A stretch of 64,000 nucleotides of DNA from assembly GCF_947495995.1 (NCBI RefSeq), contig NZ_CANMAX010000003.1:310001-374000 (forward strand), read 5' to 3'. The translations under genes and the position numbers were made by a program. This stretch comes from an uncultured Tenacibaculum sp. Its GTDB lineage: Bacteria; Bacteroidota; Bacteroidia; Flavobacteriales; Flavobacteriaceae. Shown piece after piece: positions 62,116 to 64,000 of this stretch. Within the stretch, counting starts at the first letter, position 1. Each line of letters starts with the position of its first letter. The notes below the pieces were generated by a model. The model made no database searches. It saw only the letters and a program-made list of their open reading frames with translations, and had not been told where the DNA came from.

Positions 62116-64000
62116 ATGGCTTCAAACAAAAAATACTGGCAAAGTGTTGAAGAACTTAAAGAAAGTTCAGTTGTTGAAACGTTACGTGGTAAAGAGTTTG
62201 TGCAAGAACTTCCTACAGATGAGTTTTTAGGAGATCAAGAAACTCTTGAAAATACTTCAACGTCTCGTAGAGATTTCTTGAAATATGTAGGTTTCACAAC
62301 AGCAGCAGCTTCTTTAGCAGCATGTGAAGGTCCAGTTAGACAATCGATTCCTTATGTAGTTCAACCTAATGACATTATTGTTGGTGTAGCAGATTGGTAC
62401 GCGACAACGATTTCTGATGGTTTCGATTTTGCCAACGTATTAGTTAAAACTCGTGAAGGACGTCCAATCCAAATCATGCCTAACAAAGAGGCAGGAGGAA
62501 CTACTACAGCGAGAGTTCAAGCATCTGTATTATCATTATACGATGAGAAATTAAGAGTTAAAGAACCTAGAAAAGGTGAAACTCAAGTTTCTTGGGAAGA
62601 TGCAGATAAAGAAATTATGGCTAAGTTAGAAAGTTTAAAAGCTTCTAACGGATTAGTATATTTAATGACAGGAACTTTAGCGAGTCCTTCAACTGAGAAA
62701 ATTATCTCAGATTTTATCGCTAAGTATCCTAATGTAAAACACGTTGTATACGATGCAGTTTCAGAAAGTGCAACTGCTGATGCTTTTGAAGCAATGTATG
62801 GAAAGCGCGCTTTACCAAACTACGATTTAAGTAAAGCAGAAGTAATTGCTTCTTTCGGTGCAGATTTTTTAGGAGACTGGCAAGGAGGATACGAAAAGTC
62901 GTATATAGAAGGAAGACAAGTTGATACTGGTAAAATGTCTTACCATGTTCAAATAGAGAGTAACATGTCTTTAGCAGGAGCGAATGCTGATAAGCGTTTA
63001 GTAGCTAAGCCATCTGCTCAAATGCATGCTTTAGTAACTTTATATAATGCAATTACTGGAGGAAGCTTACCAACTCAAGCTACACCAATTGATGCAGAAA
63101 TTAAAAAGTTAGCTAAAGAATTAAAGAAAGCAGGAAAGAAAGCTGTTGTTCTTGCAGGTATCAATGATGTAAATGCACAAACGATTGCTTTAGCTATCAA
63201 TAAAGCTTTAGGAAGTGTAGTTATAGATACTGAATCTGTGAATTTATTACGTCAAGGTAGTGATGCAAAAGTTGCTACTTTAGTAAAAGATATTACTTCA
63301 GGTAAAGCAAAAGGTTTAATTACTTATAATGTAAATCCAGCATATTCAATCGCTGGTTTTGGAGATGCTGTTAAGAAATTAGGTTTCTCTGTTGCATTAT
63401 CTACTCAAAATGATGAAACTGCTGTAACTACTCAATATACTTTACCAGCACCTCATAACTTAGAAAGTTGGGGAGATGTAATGGCTACTGAAGGAAAGTA
63501 CAGTTTAATGCAGCCTACAATTGCTCCTTTATTTAAATCACGTCAAGTACAAGATGTATTATTGAAGTGGAGTGGAGCAACAAAAAATTATTATGATACA
63601 TTAAAAGAATTCTGGAGTACAAACGTACTTAATGGAGCTTCTTGGAATCAAGCATTACATGATGGTTTCTTTAAGGCACCAGCACCAGTAGTTGAAGCTG
63701 TTGAAACGACAGAAGAAACAACTTCTGAAGAAGGTGCAGAAGAATTTAGCGGAGTAGCTTTAGGAGTTTCTGTTTTAGAAGCTGGAAAAGCGATTGCTAA
63801 AGTTCAAGGTTCAGAATTCGAATTAAACTTATATACATCTGTAGCATTAGGTGATGGTAATCAAGCAAACAATCCATGGTTGCAAGAATTCCCTGATCCA
63901 ATCACACGTGCTTCCTGGGATAACTATTTAACAGTTTCTCCAACAGATGCTAAAACTTTAGGTTTTGATAATCCAGTTAAAGATAACGGAGCAATTGATG
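62116..64000 (+). CDS. actB: Alternative complex III subunit B, molybdopterin-oxidoreductase-like iron-sulfur protein (3' partial)
   Basis: ATG at 62116, 68 nt after actA, open to the window end (628 codons seen, C-terminus missing). A twin-arginine-type motif SRRDFLK (Arg51/52) and lipobox-like LAAC (Cys70) near the N-terminus direct it across the membrane. The visible part is the molybdopterin-oxidoreductase-like N-terminal domain (EGRPIQIMPNKE, YDEKLRVKEP). The Fe-S ferredoxin domain should lie beyond the window. ActB lacks molybdopterin in characterised complexes and carries Fe-S clusters for quinol oxidation. Confidence 0.9.
   Translation, partial: MASNKKYWQSVEELKESSVVETLRGKEFVQELPTDEFLGDQETLENTSTSRRDFLKYVGFTTAAASLAACEGPVRQSIPYVVQPNDIIVGVADWYATTISDGFDFANVLVKTREGRPIQIMPNKEAGGTTTARVQASVLSLYDEKLRVKEPRKGETQVSWEDADKEIMAKLESLKASNGLVYLMTGTLASPSTEKIISDFIAKYPNVKHVVYDAVSESATADAFEAMYGKRALPNYDLSKAEVIASFGADFLGDWQGGYEKSYIEGRQVDTGKMSYHVQIESNMSLAGANADKRLVAKPSAQMHALVTLYNAITGGSLPTQATPIDAEIKKLAKELKKAGKKAVVLAGINDVNAQTIALAINKALGSVVIDTESVNLLRQGSDAKVATLVKDITSGKAKGLITYNVNPAYSIAGFGDAVKKLGFSVALSTQNDETAVTTQYTLPAPHNLESWGDVMATEGKYSLMQPTIAPLFKSRQVQDVLLKWSGATKNYYDTLKEFWSTNVLNGASWNQALHDGFFKAPAPVVEAVETTEETTSEEGAEEFSGVALGVSVLEAGKAIAKVQGSEFELNLYTSVALGDGNQANNPWLQEFPDPITRASWDNYLTVSPTDAKTLGFDNPVKDNGAID

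Overview
The window is chromosomal DNA of a marine-type member of the Bacteroidota, most likely family Flavobacteriaceae (Tenacibaculum/Polaribacter-like; genus not fixed). Reasons: AT-rich sequence; -7 elements of the form TAnnTTTG with TTTG about 19-20 bases upstream; almost no Shine-Dalgarno sequences; type IX secretion (T9SS) C-terminal sorting domains; a PorP/SprF protein; Y_Y_Y sensor kinase paired with a LytTR regulator; DUF6089, DUF2723 and DUF983 proteins; and an alternative complex III (Act) respiratory operon. No insertion sequence, CRISPR array, prophage or rRNA is visible. Two identical tRNA-Gln(UUG) genes are present.

Layout. 1-3.1 kb: 3' part of a propeller sensor histidine kinase and its LytTR response regulator. 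3.2-9.9 kb: secreted proteins, including a 1354-aa T9SS cargo with seven InlB-type repeats, then a PorP/SprF protein. 9.9-17.8 kb (minus strand): an envelope-biogenesis cluster, CBS protein, nadK (TTG start), DUF6089, uppS, bamA, two ompH/skp genes, then murI after a terminator. 17.9-27.1 kb: housekeeping genes (pdxJ, an alpha/beta hydrolase, terC, tig, a CPBP protease, a LytTR membrane protein, a DEAD-box helicase) with small hypotheticals. 27.2-31.4 kb is the most accessory-looking stretch: a 33-codon ORF, a family-4-like uracil-DNA glycosylase, a DUF6734 glycosyltransferase-like gene, a Cys-rich double-glycine-leader peptide gene, and a solitary AT-rich KAP P-loop NTPase. 31.4-37.5 kb: polA, DUF983, an AraC regulator, a metallophosphoesterase and a cysteine-less thioredoxin-fold protein. 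37.6-41.0 kb: a LodA/GoxA-type CTQ oxidase with its LodB flavoprotein. 41.2-47.4 kb: DUF2723 protein, then a T9SS DUF4114 protein bracketed by the two tRNA-Gln genes. 47.6-49.2 kb: LuxR-type regulator and two small envelope genes. 49.4-54.2 kb: rimP-nusA-infB, with a terminator-like hairpin in the leader. 54.8-60.1 kb: a four-gene redox operon (desaturase/hydroxylase-reductase-ferredoxin fusion, GMC oxidoreductase, old-yellow-enzyme, TetR) whose promoter overlaps a perfect 12-bp inverted repeat. 60.2-64 kb: SPOR protein and the start of the Act operon (actA, actB; actB runs off the window).

Best candidates for undescribed biology: (i) the double-glycine Cys-rich peptide followed by a hairpin and a DUF6734 gene, a possible peptide-modification pair; (ii) the self-contained TetR-controlled lipid/steroid-like redox operon with a three-domain fusion enzyme; (iii) the LodA/LodB pair; (iv) the solitary KAP NTPase; (v) regulatory architecture, namely a tRNA promoter -33 box inside the loop of the preceding gene's terminator, and the rimP leader hairpin.
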